From Chloroflexota bacterium (GTDB lineage Bacteria; Chloroflexota; JAJPGV01): a stretch of 64,000 nt of DNA. The DNA is taken from contig JAJPGV010000018.1 of the NCBI GenBank assembly GCA_021325635.1, forward strand, positions 30,412 to 94,411. Direction: 5' to 3'. Below, piece after piece: positions 8,219-16,583 of this stretch. The first letter of the stretch is position 1, and each line of letters begins with the position of its first letter. The position numbers and the translations under genes are program-made. Below the pieces are notes generated by a model. The model saw only the letters and a list, made by a program, of their open reading frames with translations, was not told where the DNA came from and did no database searches.

Positions 8219-8560
8219 TCATTCACTCAACAGGTCCTTATCCCGAGTGACGAGGTGGGTGACGCCGCCAGTGAGCGCCGCGGCGAGAACTTGATCGTCG
8301 TCCGGATCCCGACAGACCGCCGGGACTGCTATGGGCTCCACCATCGTCGCCAGCCTCTCAATGGCCTCACACGTGGCTGCCGCGGCGAGCCGCTCGAAAT
8401 GAAAGATCTCCAACAGGCACTCTTCTAGCTCGGCCATGAGCGCTTGGCTGGTGCAGATTTCGAGCTGTCCGAGGATCGCCGCCTCAAGCAGCGCTCTGGG
8501 CGCTCCACGGGGCGACGTTATGGCTGAAGCGAGGACGTTTGTGTCGAGGAGCGCCTTCAC
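8219..8560 (-). CDS. PIN-domain toxin (VapC-like)
   Basis: A 113-residue PIN-domain protein. It opens with LLDTNVLASA, carrying the first catalytic Asp (residue 6), and ends with the acidic cluster CRDPDDDQVLAAA and VTRDKDLL. Such proteins are Mg-dependent ribonucleases that cut tRNA or other RNA when freed from their antitoxin. Its ATG overlaps the stop of the upstream RHH gene by four bases (8557-8560), the usual arrangement of a toxin-antitoxin operon. All core acidic residues look intact, so it is probably functional, unlike the degraded pair at 23923-24606. Confidence 0.92.
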   Translation of the reverse strand: MKALLDTNVLASAITSPRGAPRALLEAAILGQLEICTSQALMAELEECLLEIFHFERLAAAATCEAIERLATMVEPIAVPAVCRDPDDDQVLAAALTGGVTHLVTRDKDLLSE

Positions 8561-8814
8561 TCCTCCTGGGGCCCGCGGTTTCGGTGGCGCTTAATCGCGG
8601 CAGCAACCGCTTCCTCATCGGTTAGGCCCGCGGCTTTCGCGGCATGCTCCCCATAGGCGAAAATACTGAGCCAGCGTCGCCGGCCGGCGGCATACTGGCG
8701 GAACGCCTCGCGAAGCAGCTCGCTGCGGGTGCGATGCTCCTCAGCGGCCAAGCGATCCACCTCGGCTGCCAGCTCCGGCGGAAGGGAAATTGTGACGGTT
8801 TCAGAAGGGCGCAT
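8557..8814 (-). CDS. ribbon-helix-helix antitoxin (CopG-like)
   Basis: An 85-residue protein whose N-terminus, ETVTISLPPELAAEVDRLA, is a classic ribbon-helix-helix DNA-binding domain (strand then two helices through RSELLREAFRQY). The acidic C-terminal part probably wraps the PIN toxin encoded directly downstream. I start it at ATG 8814 because AGGAGGTGGTT precedes it at correct spacing; GTG 8820 abuts the ribosome site and is too close. A perfect palindrome 12 bases further upstream is a likely autoregulatory operator. Confidence 0.9.
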   Translation of the reverse strand: MRPSETVTISLPPELAAEVDRLAAEEHRTRSELLREAFRQYAAGRRRWLSIFAYGEHAAKAAGLTDEEAVAAAIKRHRNRGPQEE

Positions 8815-8825
8815 AACCACCTCCT

Positions 8826-8842
8826 GTAAGACATATTCTTAC
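8826..8842. promoter_or_regulatory. palindromic operator upstream of the antitoxin
   Basis: GTAAGA and TCTTAC (8826-8831 and 8837-8842) form a perfect 6-bp inverted repeat around CATAT. The site overlaps an AT-rich segment that could be the -10 of the minus-strand toxin-antitoxin promoter. RHH antitoxins commonly repress their own operon through such palindromes. Confidence 0.5.
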
Positions 8843-8996
8843 CGCCTTTAAGAGTAGCCACCCGAAGGCCGTACTGCAATGGCTCGAGGATCAGGCGCTG
8901 CGGAGCTGCCTGCGACCTCAGCTGGTGCAATTGACAAGGGGAAGGGGGGATGTTTGGATTGACGTACGGACGTGCGACGAGACGATTAGGAGAAGC

Positions 8997-9857
8997 ATGA
9001 TGGTGGAACAGGGCGCGACGGCGGCGGCGCTGCAGGCAGGGCACAGCGCGCCGGTAGCGGCTGGGACGAAGGAGATCTCCGGCTTCAGCCACCTGGTGCT
9101 GGAGGTCAAGGATCTCGATCGGGCCGAGCGCTTCTACCAGGACGTCATCGGGCTGGAGCTGATGGGCCGCGGGCTGCTGGCCGAGCCCCGAGCGCATTCG
9201 TTGATGCGCATGAACACCGGCCAGTTCATCCTGCTGATCCAGCACGACAGTCCGGTACCCATCCGCCACAACACCACCACTATCCATCACGCCTTCCTGC
9301 TGACGATCGAGGAATTTCAGGCGGCCAAGCAGCGCTTCGATGCAGCCGGCTACGACGTGTCGGACAACCGCGCCGCCTTCCGAGCGCGGGGCGAGTACTC
9401 CATCGACATCTGGGACCCGGACGGGCATCGCTGGCAGGTGCAGGCCTTCGGGCCGGAGCAGCACGATCTGATCAAGCCCGGAACGGGAGTGGTGGACTGC
9501 GGCCTGGCCGAAAAGTATGAGCTGGGCTCGGTGACGAGCTTCGGCAAGGCGCAGTTCTTCCTGGTGCACGCGAAGGAGGGATTCCTGGCGTTGTCGCGCT
9601 GGTGCCGTCATGCCAACGGGCTGCTCAGCTACCAGGGCGAGCATTGGCGTTTCTTCTGCGCCTTCCACGGCGCAACCTACAACCTCCGCGGAGACCATAC
9701 CGGGCACATGGCCGGAATCCCGCCGCTGCGAATGCACCCGGTGACCCTTAGCCCGGAGGGGCACGTGCTGGTGGACACGGACGCGGTGCTGGAGCGCGAC
9801 AGCGGGACCCTGCCGGAGTACGCTCCCTGCCAAGCGGCGCCAGCCCCCGCGCGCTAA
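8997..9857 (+). CDS. VOC (glyoxalase-like) domain fused to a Rieske [2Fe-2S] domain
   Basis: A 286-residue fusion. Residues 27-150 form a VOC module (FSHLVLEVKDLDRAERFYQ to WDPDGHRW), the fold of glyoxalase I and extradiol dioxygenases. Residues about 185-260 form a Rieske domain with Cys203-x-His205 and Cys221-x2-His224. In the VOC part the residue where a metal-binding Glu is usual (after DPDGH) is Gln148, so the metal site may differ. I chose ATG 8997 because TTAGGAGAAGC precedes it; the frame is open upstream to 8925 without a ribosome site. A Rieske cluster on a VOC protein suggests electron delivery to a ring-cleaving or oxygenase partner. The function is not established. Confidence 0.85.
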   Translation: MMVEQGATAAALQAGHSAPVAAGTKEISGFSHLVLEVKDLDRAERFYQDVIGLELMGRGLLAEPRAHSLMRMNTGQFILLIQHDSPVPIRHNTTTIHHAFLLTIEEFQAAKQRFDAAGYDVSDNRAAFRARGEYSIDIWDPDGHRWQVQAFGPEQHDLIKPGTGVVDCGLAEKYELGSVTSFGKAQFFLVHAKEGFLALSRWCRHANGLLSYQGEHWRFFCAFHGATYNLRGDHTGHMAGIPPLRMHPVTLSPEGHVLVDTDAVLERDSGTLPEYAPCQAAPAPAR

Positions 9858-9987
9858 CTGACTGGCAACGCCGGCCCATCCGTCGCCGCTAGGCCAGTGG
9901 CTACGCCCACGCTCGGTGGCGCGAGACTGGCGGGACAGCCTGTCGGCGAAAATGAGTGCCTATGATGGCTGATGGACGTTGCCAGTG

Positions 9988-10911
9988 ATGGCGCGAGTTG
10001 AGGTTGACATCCACGCGGCTCCCGCCGTTGGCAGCTTGGGGCTCCTGGAAGCGTATGCGCAGGTCGTGGTCGAGGTCGGCGATCTTGGTGCCGCCGAGCG
10101 CTTCTACGGAGAGGTGCTGGGATTCGGGCGAGACGGCAAGACTCCCGATGGGCCTCGCTTCCGCGTGGCGGACGGGCAGTTCGTGGTGTTGAAGTCGTCC
10201 CCGTCGCCGCGAACGCTGCCTGACAGCGGTGTGCACCAGGCGTATCGCTTCACGGCGCCGGAGTTGGCGGCCGTGACGCAGCGCCTGGCGGCTGAGGGAG
10301 TGGTCATCGAGGACTACCGCGAGGATCGACATGCGGAGGACGACCAGAATCGCTATTGCGCCGACCCGGCCGGGAACCGCGTGCAGCTGGTGCTGGGCGA
10401 GTCGCGTGGGATCGACCACGCGGCCGTCGAGACGCACGACCTGGAATGGGCAGAGGTGTTCTACACCCACGTCCTGGGAGGGGCGATCGAGACGCGCATC
10501 GGCTGGCACATGGATGACTATGCGCGCGCCCAGGAGTGGGCGGAGGGACGTGAGAAGTGCGCCCCGGGCTTGCGGCGCTGGGAAAAGCTGTATGCGGAGG
10601 GCGCGGAAAACGCCCGCGTGGCCCGGGTGACTCCACACCTGTTCGTGGATCTGGGTGTCGGTGCGTTGCTCGGGATCTACTTAGCCACCGAGCATCGTCA
10701 GGAGCCGCCTCCGGATGAATTCCGAGGCACGCCGCGGCTGGGGTTCAGGGTTGCGCGCGGCCGTCTGGCCGAGGTCGAGGAGCGGCTGCGGAATTACGTC
10801 TTGCGCTGCATGGAATCGAACCCGGCAACGGGAGGGCCCTTCGAGCAGGCCGCAGGCAGGCTGTTCGTTCGAGATCCCGGCGGCAACTTCCTGGAGCTCG
10901 GCGAAGGCTAG
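9988..10911 (+). CDS. two-domain VOC (extradiol-dioxygenase-like) protein
   Basis: A 307-residue protein with two VOC modules. The first (about 20-135) has GDLGAAERFYGEVLGF and ends CADPAGNRVQLVLG. The second (about 138-300) begins RGIDHAAVETHDLEWAEVFY and ends FVRDPGGNFLELGEG, which keeps His and the C-terminal Glu typical of the metal site. Two paired modules match type I extradiol ring-cleavage dioxygenases, but the first module has lost the usual His at its start (YAQVVVEV), so catalysis is uncertain. The start could be ATG 9988 or TTG 9979; neither has a strong ribosome site. It follows the VOC-Rieske gene on the same strand. Confidence 0.78.
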   Translation: MARVEVDIHAAPAVGSLGLLEAYAQVVVEVGDLGAAERFYGEVLGFGRDGKTPDGPRFRVADGQFVVLKSSPSPRTLPDSGVHQAYRFTAPELAAVTQRLAAEGVVIEDYREDRHAEDDQNRYCADPAGNRVQLVLGESRGIDHAAVETHDLEWAEVFYTHVLGGAIETRIGWHMDDYARAQEWAEGREKCAPGLRRWEKLYAEGAENARVARVTPHLFVDLGVGALLGIYLATEHRQEPPPDEFRGTPRLGFRVARGRLAEVEERLRNYVLRCMESNPATGGPFEQAAGRLFVRDPGGNFLELGEG

Positions 10912-10935
10912 GCCGGCGGCCGCCGAAGAGCGCGG

Positions 10936-12702
10936 CTACTGTTGGACGGGACGAATGAGCAGGGACCGTCCGGCGAAGGACAATGCCACGACCATGAGGG
11001 CTAGGACGACGCCGTAGGCTGAGGCATCGTTGACCCGGCCGTTGGCCCACTCGTTCCAGATGAGCGTGGACAGGACGGCGGTGCGCTGGTTGTACAGCAT
11101 CAGGGCAATTGACAGCTCGCGCATGCTGCCCATGAGCACCCATACCCCGGTGTTGACCAAAGCCGGCATCATCAACGGCATAACCACTTTGCGGAAGCAC
11201 AGCAGCGGACTGGCACCGCTGACCTGGGCCGCTTCCTCGAGCTCCCCGTGGATCTGGACCTGGGCCGCGATGAGCGTGCGTGATGGGAACGCCAGGTGCT
11301 TGGTGGCCACGCCCACGACGATGATCCAGATCGTGCCGTAGATGGGGATTGGCAGGAACAGATAGACCAGCATGACGGCCAGACCGATGACGATGCTGGG
11401 CAGGGTATGCGGCAGGAAGGTCAGCACGTCCAGCAGGCCCCGGCCCTTGATCCGGCTGCGCACGATGAGCCAGGCGGCCAGGGAGGTGATCAACAGGATG
11501 GCGACGGTGGTGACGGCCACCATGATGACGGTGTTGGAGAAGGCCCCCAGGGCGATCGGGTTATGGAGGATGCGGTTGTAGCCATCGAGCGACAGCTTGG
11601 GCAGCAGGTCGGCTGCCGGTGGCTGGTAGAAGGGCAGCAGGCTGCCCCACACCAGGATGAAGAAGGGCAGGACGGCCGCCAGCAGCAGGTAGATCAGCAC
11701 GCCCGCGAGCGCAGCGAAACGCCATGCCCCAAGCTCGACCTGCCGCTGCCGGTACGCCTTGCCCGAGACAGTGTTGTAACGCTCGGCATCGTTGGTGAAC
11801 CGCCGGTAGTAGCGCAGCAGAACCAGCGCCAGCGCGACCAGCAGAACGGCTAGGGCGCTGGCCTGCCCGTAGTTGGCGAGACCGGCGCTGCCGTGCGTGG
11901 CCTCATAGATCTGGGTGCCGAGGACGAAGATGCCGCCGTTGAGCCCAATCACTCCCGGTACCTCGAACGCTTCCATGGCGGCGATGCCTTCGTAGATCAC
12001 GACCGCCAGCAGCGCCGGCGCAAGCATCGGGACGGTGACGCGCCGAAGCACTTGCCAGCGCGGAGCGCCCGAGGCGAGCGCGGCCTCTTCGTGCGAGGGG
12101 TCCATGGTCCGGACGGCCGCGAGCAGCAGCAGGAAGGAGCCGGGCACCATGGTCAGCGCCTGGACAAAAATCATGCCCCAGATGTTGTAGACGTCCAATG
12201 GCCCGCTGCCCTTGAGGTGGAAGACCGACCGCAGGATGATATTGATGAGCCCGCTGTTGCTGCTGGTCAGCAGCACCCAGCCCATGGCAGTGAGCATGCC
12301 GGGGAGGGCCAGCGGCGCGACGATCAGCCCGAAGGCGACGTTGCGGCCGGGCATATTCGTACGCTCGACCAGCCAGGCGAAGGCAAAGCTGATCGGCAGG
12401 CCGAGGGCCACCGAGCCAAGCGTGAACAGCAAGGTGTTCCAGAGAACCGGATAGGTGCTCGGGTCGGCGTAGATGTCGATGTAGTTGACCAGGCTGTAGG
12501 GAACCCCGGCTTCGAAGGGAAGCCGTGTCGCCGTGTCGCGCACGCTGCTCCACAGGAGGAAGACGGCTGGTGCGAGAACGAGGTAGAGGACGACCGTGAG
12601 GACGACGGCAAACAGGACGGTTTCCGTCGAGGGCGCCCGAAAGCGGGATCGTGGACCGCCCTGCAGCGGTAGGCCGGCGCTGATCGCAGGCGTGGCTTGC
12701 AT
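10936..12702 (-). CDS. ferric-ion/thiamine-type ABC importer permease, two fused domains
   Basis: A permease of about 588 residues made of two complete transmembrane domains of the FbpB/ThiP type, each with about six helices. Both carry the cytoplasmic EAA loop that docks the ATPase: EEAALASGAPRWQ and EEAAQVSGASPLL. It forms the membrane channel for the ligand delivered by the binding protein encoded upstream (12814-13962), 111 bases away on the same strand. No ATPase gene is nearby. The start is uncertain: ATG 12702 is chosen, but the frame is open to TTG 12738 and neither has an obvious ribosome site. Confidence 0.92.
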   Translation of the reverse strand: MQATPAISAGLPLQGGPRSRFRAPSTETVLFAVVLTVVLYLVLAPAVFLLWSSVRDTATRLPFEAGVPYSLVNYIDIYADPSTYPVLWNTLLFTLGSVALGLPISFAFAWLVERTNMPGRNVAFGLIVAPLALPGMLTAMGWVLLTSSNSGLINIILRSVFHLKGSGPLDVYNIWGMIFVQALTMVPGSFLLLLAAVRTMDPSHEEAALASGAPRWQVLRRVTVPMLAPALLAVVIYEGIAAMEAFEVPGVIGLNGGIFVLGTQIYEATHGSAGLANYGQASALAVLLVALALVLLRYYRRFTNDAERYNTVSGKAYRQRQVELGAWRFAALAGVLIYLLLAAVLPFFILVWGSLLPFYQPPAADLLPKLSLDGYNRILHNPIALGAFSNTVIMVAVTTVAILLITSLAAWLIVRSRIKGRGLLDVLTFLPHTLPSIVIGLAVMLVYLFLPIPIYGTIWIIVVGVATKHLAFPSRTLIAAQVQIHGELEEAAQVSGASPLLCFRKVVMPLMMPALVNTGVWVLMGSMRELSIALMLYNQRTAVLSTLIWNEWANGRVNDASAYGVVLALMVVALSFAGRSLLIRPVQQ

Positions 12703-12813
12703 AGGGTCAGGCGCAACCGGGCGTCGGGAGACGCGCAAGCCGCGGCCGGACAGGCGGGGCGCAGCGCCCCGCTCTGCACCGATGATGCCGCGCTATCACG
12801 CTCGCCCGGTTAA

Positions 12814-13962
12814 CTAGCCGTTCTTGCCGCGGATGATGGCCATCGCATCGGCCTGCGTTTTGGCGTCCGTTTCGATGTCGGTTGGCTGCTCCATGATGAG
12901 CTTGACGCCCAGGCTCTGGACGTACTGGGCCGTCTTGGTGCTGGTGCCGGGTATCAGCAGCGACCGGTTGTTGGTGGTGTCGAACACGTTTTGCGCCTCA
13001 GGCGTGGCGAGCCAGCCCGCAAAGAGCCGAGCGGCATTGGGATGGGCCGCGTCCTTGAGCACCCACACACCGTTGTTGTCCACGCTGACCGGCGAGGCAG
13101 CGGTGCCCTTGATGGGCGCGCCCTTGGCCGTGTACTTCATGATCGATCCGGCGTAGAGCGACAGCGCGACCGGCGCGTCACCGGCAATCAGCAGGCTGGT
13201 GGTGTCGGAGGCGGAGCGTGAGAAGCGCGGCTTCTGGGCGGCCAGCTTGCGTGCAAAATCGAGCATGGTGTCACGTCCCCACTCCTTGGCCAGCGCCCAG
13301 AAGACGTCGTTCGCGTCCTGGGCAACGATCACTTTGCCGCCCTGGAAGCGGGGGTCGAGCAGGTCCTTCCAGTCCTTGGGGGCGGAAGCGTCGTCCAGCA
13401 GCTTGGTGTTGTAGGACAGGATGCTGCCGTTTTGGTAGGCGATGACGTAGCGATTATCATCCTGCACGACGTCATTCGACAGGCCGAAGACCTTCCTGTA
13501 GTCGTAAGTGGCGGCCAGGTCGCGAGAGATGACCTGAGTCATCTCCGACAGACGCGCCCCGGCGAGGTCGGTGCTGACCTTACCCGCGGCCTTCTCGGTA
13601 ATGATGCGCTCCAGTCCCTTGTCGGGGCTGATCTCCAGCCGATCGAGCTTGATGCCCGGATAGCGGTCCGAGAAGGCTTTGGCCAGCGGCAGCCATTGGT
13701 CGTCCTGCCAGGACAGGGATGTTTGCAGCGCGCCCTCCTTCTTGGCCGCGGCGTACAGCGCGTCCAGTGTGGCCGGAACCTCCGTCGCGGCTGAGGTTTG
13801 GGCTGAGGACGCCGCCGGCTTGGCCGATCCAGCCGTGGTCTGCGCTGGCGCGGATGAGGGTGCGGCCGAGCCGCAGGCGGTGACGGCGGCCAGCACGAGC
13901 GCAAGGATCGGGGCCCCGAGGGTCGTGTGCCAGGACTGCGCGCGATTCCGGATCGGTTTCAT
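12814..13962 (-). CDS. ferric-ion-type ABC substrate-binding lipoprotein
   Basis: A 382-residue lipoprotein starting at ATG 13962 behind GGAGGTCAAG. A signal peptide ends in VTAC, followed by a Ser/Ala/Thr/Pro linker. The mature domain starts LYAAAKKEGALQTSLSW and includes YPGIKLDRL and HPNAARLFAGWLATPEAQ, all typical of the Fe(3+)/2-aminoethylphosphonate binding-protein group. The same frame stays open upstream to 15102, but that part is antisense to the cupin gene and is not coding. It is the first gene of a two-gene importer operon, divergent from the tetracupin gene. Confidence 0.93.
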   Translation of the reverse strand: MKPIRNRAQSWHTTLGAPILALVLAAVTACGSAAPSSAPAQTTAGSAKPAASSAQTSAATEVPATLDALYAAAKKEGALQTSLSWQDDQWLPLAKAFSDRYPGIKLDRLEISPDKGLERIITEKAAGKVSTDLAGARLSEMTQVISRDLAATYDYRKVFGLSNDVVQDDNRYVIAYQNGSILSYNTKLLDDASAPKDWKDLLDPRFQGGKVIVAQDANDVFWALAKEWGRDTMLDFARKLAAQKPRFSRSASDTTSLLIAGDAPVALSLYAGSIMKYTAKGAPIKGTAASPVSVDNNGVWVLKDAAHPNAARLFAGWLATPEAQNVFDTTNNRSLLIPGTSTKTAQYVQSLGVKLIMEQPTDIETDAKTQADAMAIIRGKNG

Positions 13963-14139
13963 CTTGACCTCCACGAAACACTTACAAGCTAGCGCCGGCG
14001 TTTTGTTCGGCTGCGTTTCGTGACACGCTCCCCCTGAACCCATTCCGATCGAGCCGGCTGCATGATACAGTATGCCTCCGGAAACAGTAGTCTGCGGCGC
14101 GTCGTGAAGCCTCACGGCGGAGGCTCGCGGGAGGGCACG

Positions 14140-16311
14140 ATGTCGACGGATATCGCCAAGGGGAAACGCGCCGACCGGGGGCTTCACCCATATGTCCTGT
14201 ACCTTCGGGAGCGCTACCCGGATTACGGGAAGTGGGCCGAGCAGCAGGGTGTCCCGGTCGTATCCGGCCACCACCTCGAGGACTGCCGAACCGAACCACT
14301 GCAGCCATGGCCGGCTAAGGGCGGCCAGGGAATACTCATCAACCTCTCGGATCAGGCCGTCGACGACGCCTACCTGATCGAGATCGAGCCGGGCGGCAGC
14401 CTGCAGCCGGAACGGCACCTCTACGAAGAGCTCATGTTCGTCGTCTCGGGCAGTGGGTCGGCGGCGGTGTGGAACGACGACGGCCAGCGGGTGCAGTTCG
14501 AGTGGCAGCCGGGCAGCCTTTTCGGGATGCCCATCAACGCGCATCATCAGCTGTTCAATGGCAACGGGCAGAAGCCGGCCAGGCTGCTCGGTGTCACCAG
14601 CGCGCCGCTGGCCATCAACCTCTTTCACAACCTCGACTTCGTGTTCAACTGCTCGTTCGCGTTCGACGACCGCTTCGACGGCCGGGCCGACTATTTCGGC
14701 GGTGAGAAGACCTTTCGCGACGAAGTGCTGAGCGGGCTGTGGGAGACCAACTTCGTGCCGGACGTGCGCCAGATGGAGCTGCGCGATCAGGCGGACCGGG
14801 GCAAGGGACAGACGATCTTCCTGGCCCTGGCCGCGAGCACGATGAAGGTGCACCTGGCGCGCTTTCCCACGGGAACGTATAAGAAGGCCCACGCCCACGG
14901 ACCCGGGGCGCACATCTACGTCCTCGACGGCGAGGGCTACACGCTGATGTGGAAACCGGGCGGCGAGCGGCAGCGCTTCGACTGGCACGAAGGCTCCCTG
15001 ATCTCGCCCCCGAACGGCTGGTATCACCAGCACTTCAACACCGGCGACCGCGCGGCGCACTACTTGGCGCTGCACCGGCCCCAGGTTATCTACAACAAGC
15101 ACGGGTCGAACCAGATCGAGTACGAGGACGAGGATCCCGCCATCCGTCGGGAGTACGAAGCCGAGCTGGCGCGGCGGGGCATCGCCCTGCAGATGGGGGC
15201 GCGTGGCACCAAGGAAGCCAAGCGGGCGGCAGGGAAGTCAAAGGCCAGCCGCGAGGAGCGCGCCGGCGTGCACCCGTATGTGACGTACCTCAAGAACCGC
15301 CACTACAGCTACCAGAAGTTCCAGGAGGAGGAGGGCATCCCGGTCGTCAAGGGCTACGCCGTGGAGGACGTGAGCGCGGTGGAGCTAAAGCCCTGGGCCC
15401 GTATGGGCGGGCGCGGATCGTTCATCAACCTCTCGGAGCAGGAGATGGACGACGCCTACGTGGTGGAGATCGAACCGGGCGGTAACCTCGAGCCACAGGG
15501 CAACCTGTTCGAGGAAATCGTGTATGTGACCCGCGGGCGCGGCGCGACCAAGATCTGGCAGCCGGGCTGCGACGCAATCCATTTCGAGTGGCAGCAGGGC
15601 AGCCTGTTCACCATCCCACTGAACGCACGCTATCAGCACTTCAATGGCAGCGGCGACGAGCCGGCGACACTGTTGGCGGTCACCAGCGCGCCGCTGATGA
15701 TCAACCTGTTCCACAGCCGTAAGTTCATCTTCGACTGTCCGTACGTCTTCAGCGATCGCTTCGAGGGGACGTACGAGGAGCTCATGCGGGACCCCAGGTT
15801 CCTGGCCGAGGTCCCGGGCGGGCTGTTCGAAGCGAATTTCATTCCGGACGTGGGCCGGGTGGCCATGAACGAGTGGTCGGAGCGGGGCTTTGCCCTGAAG
15901 CACGTGTACATTGCCCTGGCTGCCAACGTGATGAAGGTGCACCTGGCGGAGTTCGCTGTGGGCACCTACAAGAAGGCCCACATGCACGGGCCGGGCGCGC
16001 ATATCCTGATCCTCAACGGCACCGGCTACAGCCTGATGTGGAAGCCCGGCGACCAGCCTCAGCGCTTCGACTGGAAGCCCGGCAGCTTCATCTCGCCGCC
16101 CGGCGGATGGTATCACCAGCACTTCAACACCGGGCCTATCCCTGTGTTCCACCTGGCCTTCCACCGGCCACAGTCGATCCACAGCACCACGGCTCGCGAT
16201 CAGCTCGAGTACGAGGATGAAGATCCCGCGGTGCGGCAGCTGTTCGAGGCGGAGCTGCGTAGGAACGGCGCTGAGTCACGGATGCCGCCTGTGATGCGGC
16301 AGAGCGCTTAG
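14140..16311 (+). CDS. four-cupin protein: internal tandem duplication of a bicupin
   Basis: A 723-residue protein made of two similar halves, about 16-348 and 376-708, joined by a Lys/Ala-rich linker (352-374). Each half equals one bicupin of the family often labelled ethanolamine ammonia-lyase-activating protein; the stand-alone version is at 22649-23752. Both halves carry YKKAHxHGPGAH, the metal-binding motif of the C-terminal cupin (about 247-258 and 610-621), and WYHQHFNTG. In the N-terminal cupins, His93 of half one (PERHLYEE) is Asn455 in half two (PQGNLFEE), so the third cupin has probably lost a metal ligand. ATG 14140 follows GGGAGGGCACG. It is divergent from an importer operon. The substrate is unknown. 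Confidence 0.92.
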   Translation: MSTDIAKGKRADRGLHPYVLYLRERYPDYGKWAEQQGVPVVSGHHLEDCRTEPLQPWPAKGGQGILINLSDQAVDDAYLIEIEPGGSLQPERHLYEELMFVVSGSGSAAVWNDDGQRVQFEWQPGSLFGMPINAHHQLFNGNGQKPARLLGVTSAPLAINLFHNLDFVFNCSFAFDDRFDGRADYFGGEKTFRDEVLSGLWETNFVPDVRQMELRDQADRGKGQTIFLALAASTMKVHLARFPTGTYKKAHAHGPGAHIYVLDGEGYTLMWKPGGERQRFDWHEGSLISPPNGWYHQHFNTGDRAAHYLALHRPQVIYNKHGSNQIEYEDEDPAIRREYEAELARRGIALQMGARGTKEAKRAAGKSKASREERAGVHPYVTYLKNRHYSYQKFQEEEGIPVVKGYAVEDVSAVELKPWARMGGRGSFINLSEQEMDDAYVVEIEPGGNLEPQGNLFEEIVYVTRGRGATKIWQPGCDAIHFEWQQGSLFTIPLNARYQHFNGSGDEPATLLAVTSAPLMINLFHSRKFIFDCPYVFSDRFEGTYEELMRDPRFLAEVPGGLFEANFIPDVGRVAMNEWSERGFALKHVYIALAANVMKVHLAEFAVGTYKKAHMHGPGAHILILNGTGYSLMWKPGDQPQRFDWKPGSFISPPGGWYHQHFNTGPIPVFHLAFHRPQSIHSTTARDQLEYEDEDPAVRQLFEAELRRNGAESRMPPVMRQSA

Positions 16312-16313
16312 CC

Positions 16314-16544
16314 GTGCACGACTTCGACGACGACGACGATGATGCCGGGACGTCGCTGCGGCGTGACGAGGAGCCGGAGCACCGCCACATGTTTCGCTGC
16401 ACCTACTGCGAGGCGATCATTCCGCGAGTGATTCCGGCGGCAGAGCTGGGCTTGAGCTCCCACGACGAGATCCGAAAGGGAGAGCAGTATTCCTATACGG
16501 GCTGCTGGTGCGGCTGGGGCAAGTTCGTGATCTGTGAGTCGTAG
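16314..16544 (+). CDS. small Cys-rich (zinc-ribbon-like) protein
   Basis: A 76-residue protein starting at GTG 16314, two bases after the stop of the four-cupin gene, so it is probably translationally coupled. The N-terminus is very acidic (DDDDDD). CTYC at about residues 29-32 and CWC at about 64-66, plus a further Cys near the end, could form a zinc site. I do not recognise a family. Its position suggests a partner or regulator of the cupin protein, but that is inference. Confidence 0.65.
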   Translation: MHDFDDDDDDAGTSLRRDEEPEHRHMFRCTYCEAIIPRVIPAAELGLSSHDEIRKGEQYSYTGCWCGWGKFVICES

Positions 16545-16583
16545 CGTACGGGAAGAGCACATTTTTGACAGTGGGGGGAGTAT

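Noticed and set aside
13963..15102. An upstream extension of the binding-protein gene that would add 380 residues on the minus strand
   Set aside because: It is antisense to the four-cupin gene, and the lipoprotein signal peptide with a good ribosome site begins at 13962.
16565..16570. Perfect TTGACA before the ParB-like gene
   Set aside because: At 16-18 bases downstream the -10 position falls inside the coding region and has no TATAAT-like sequence.
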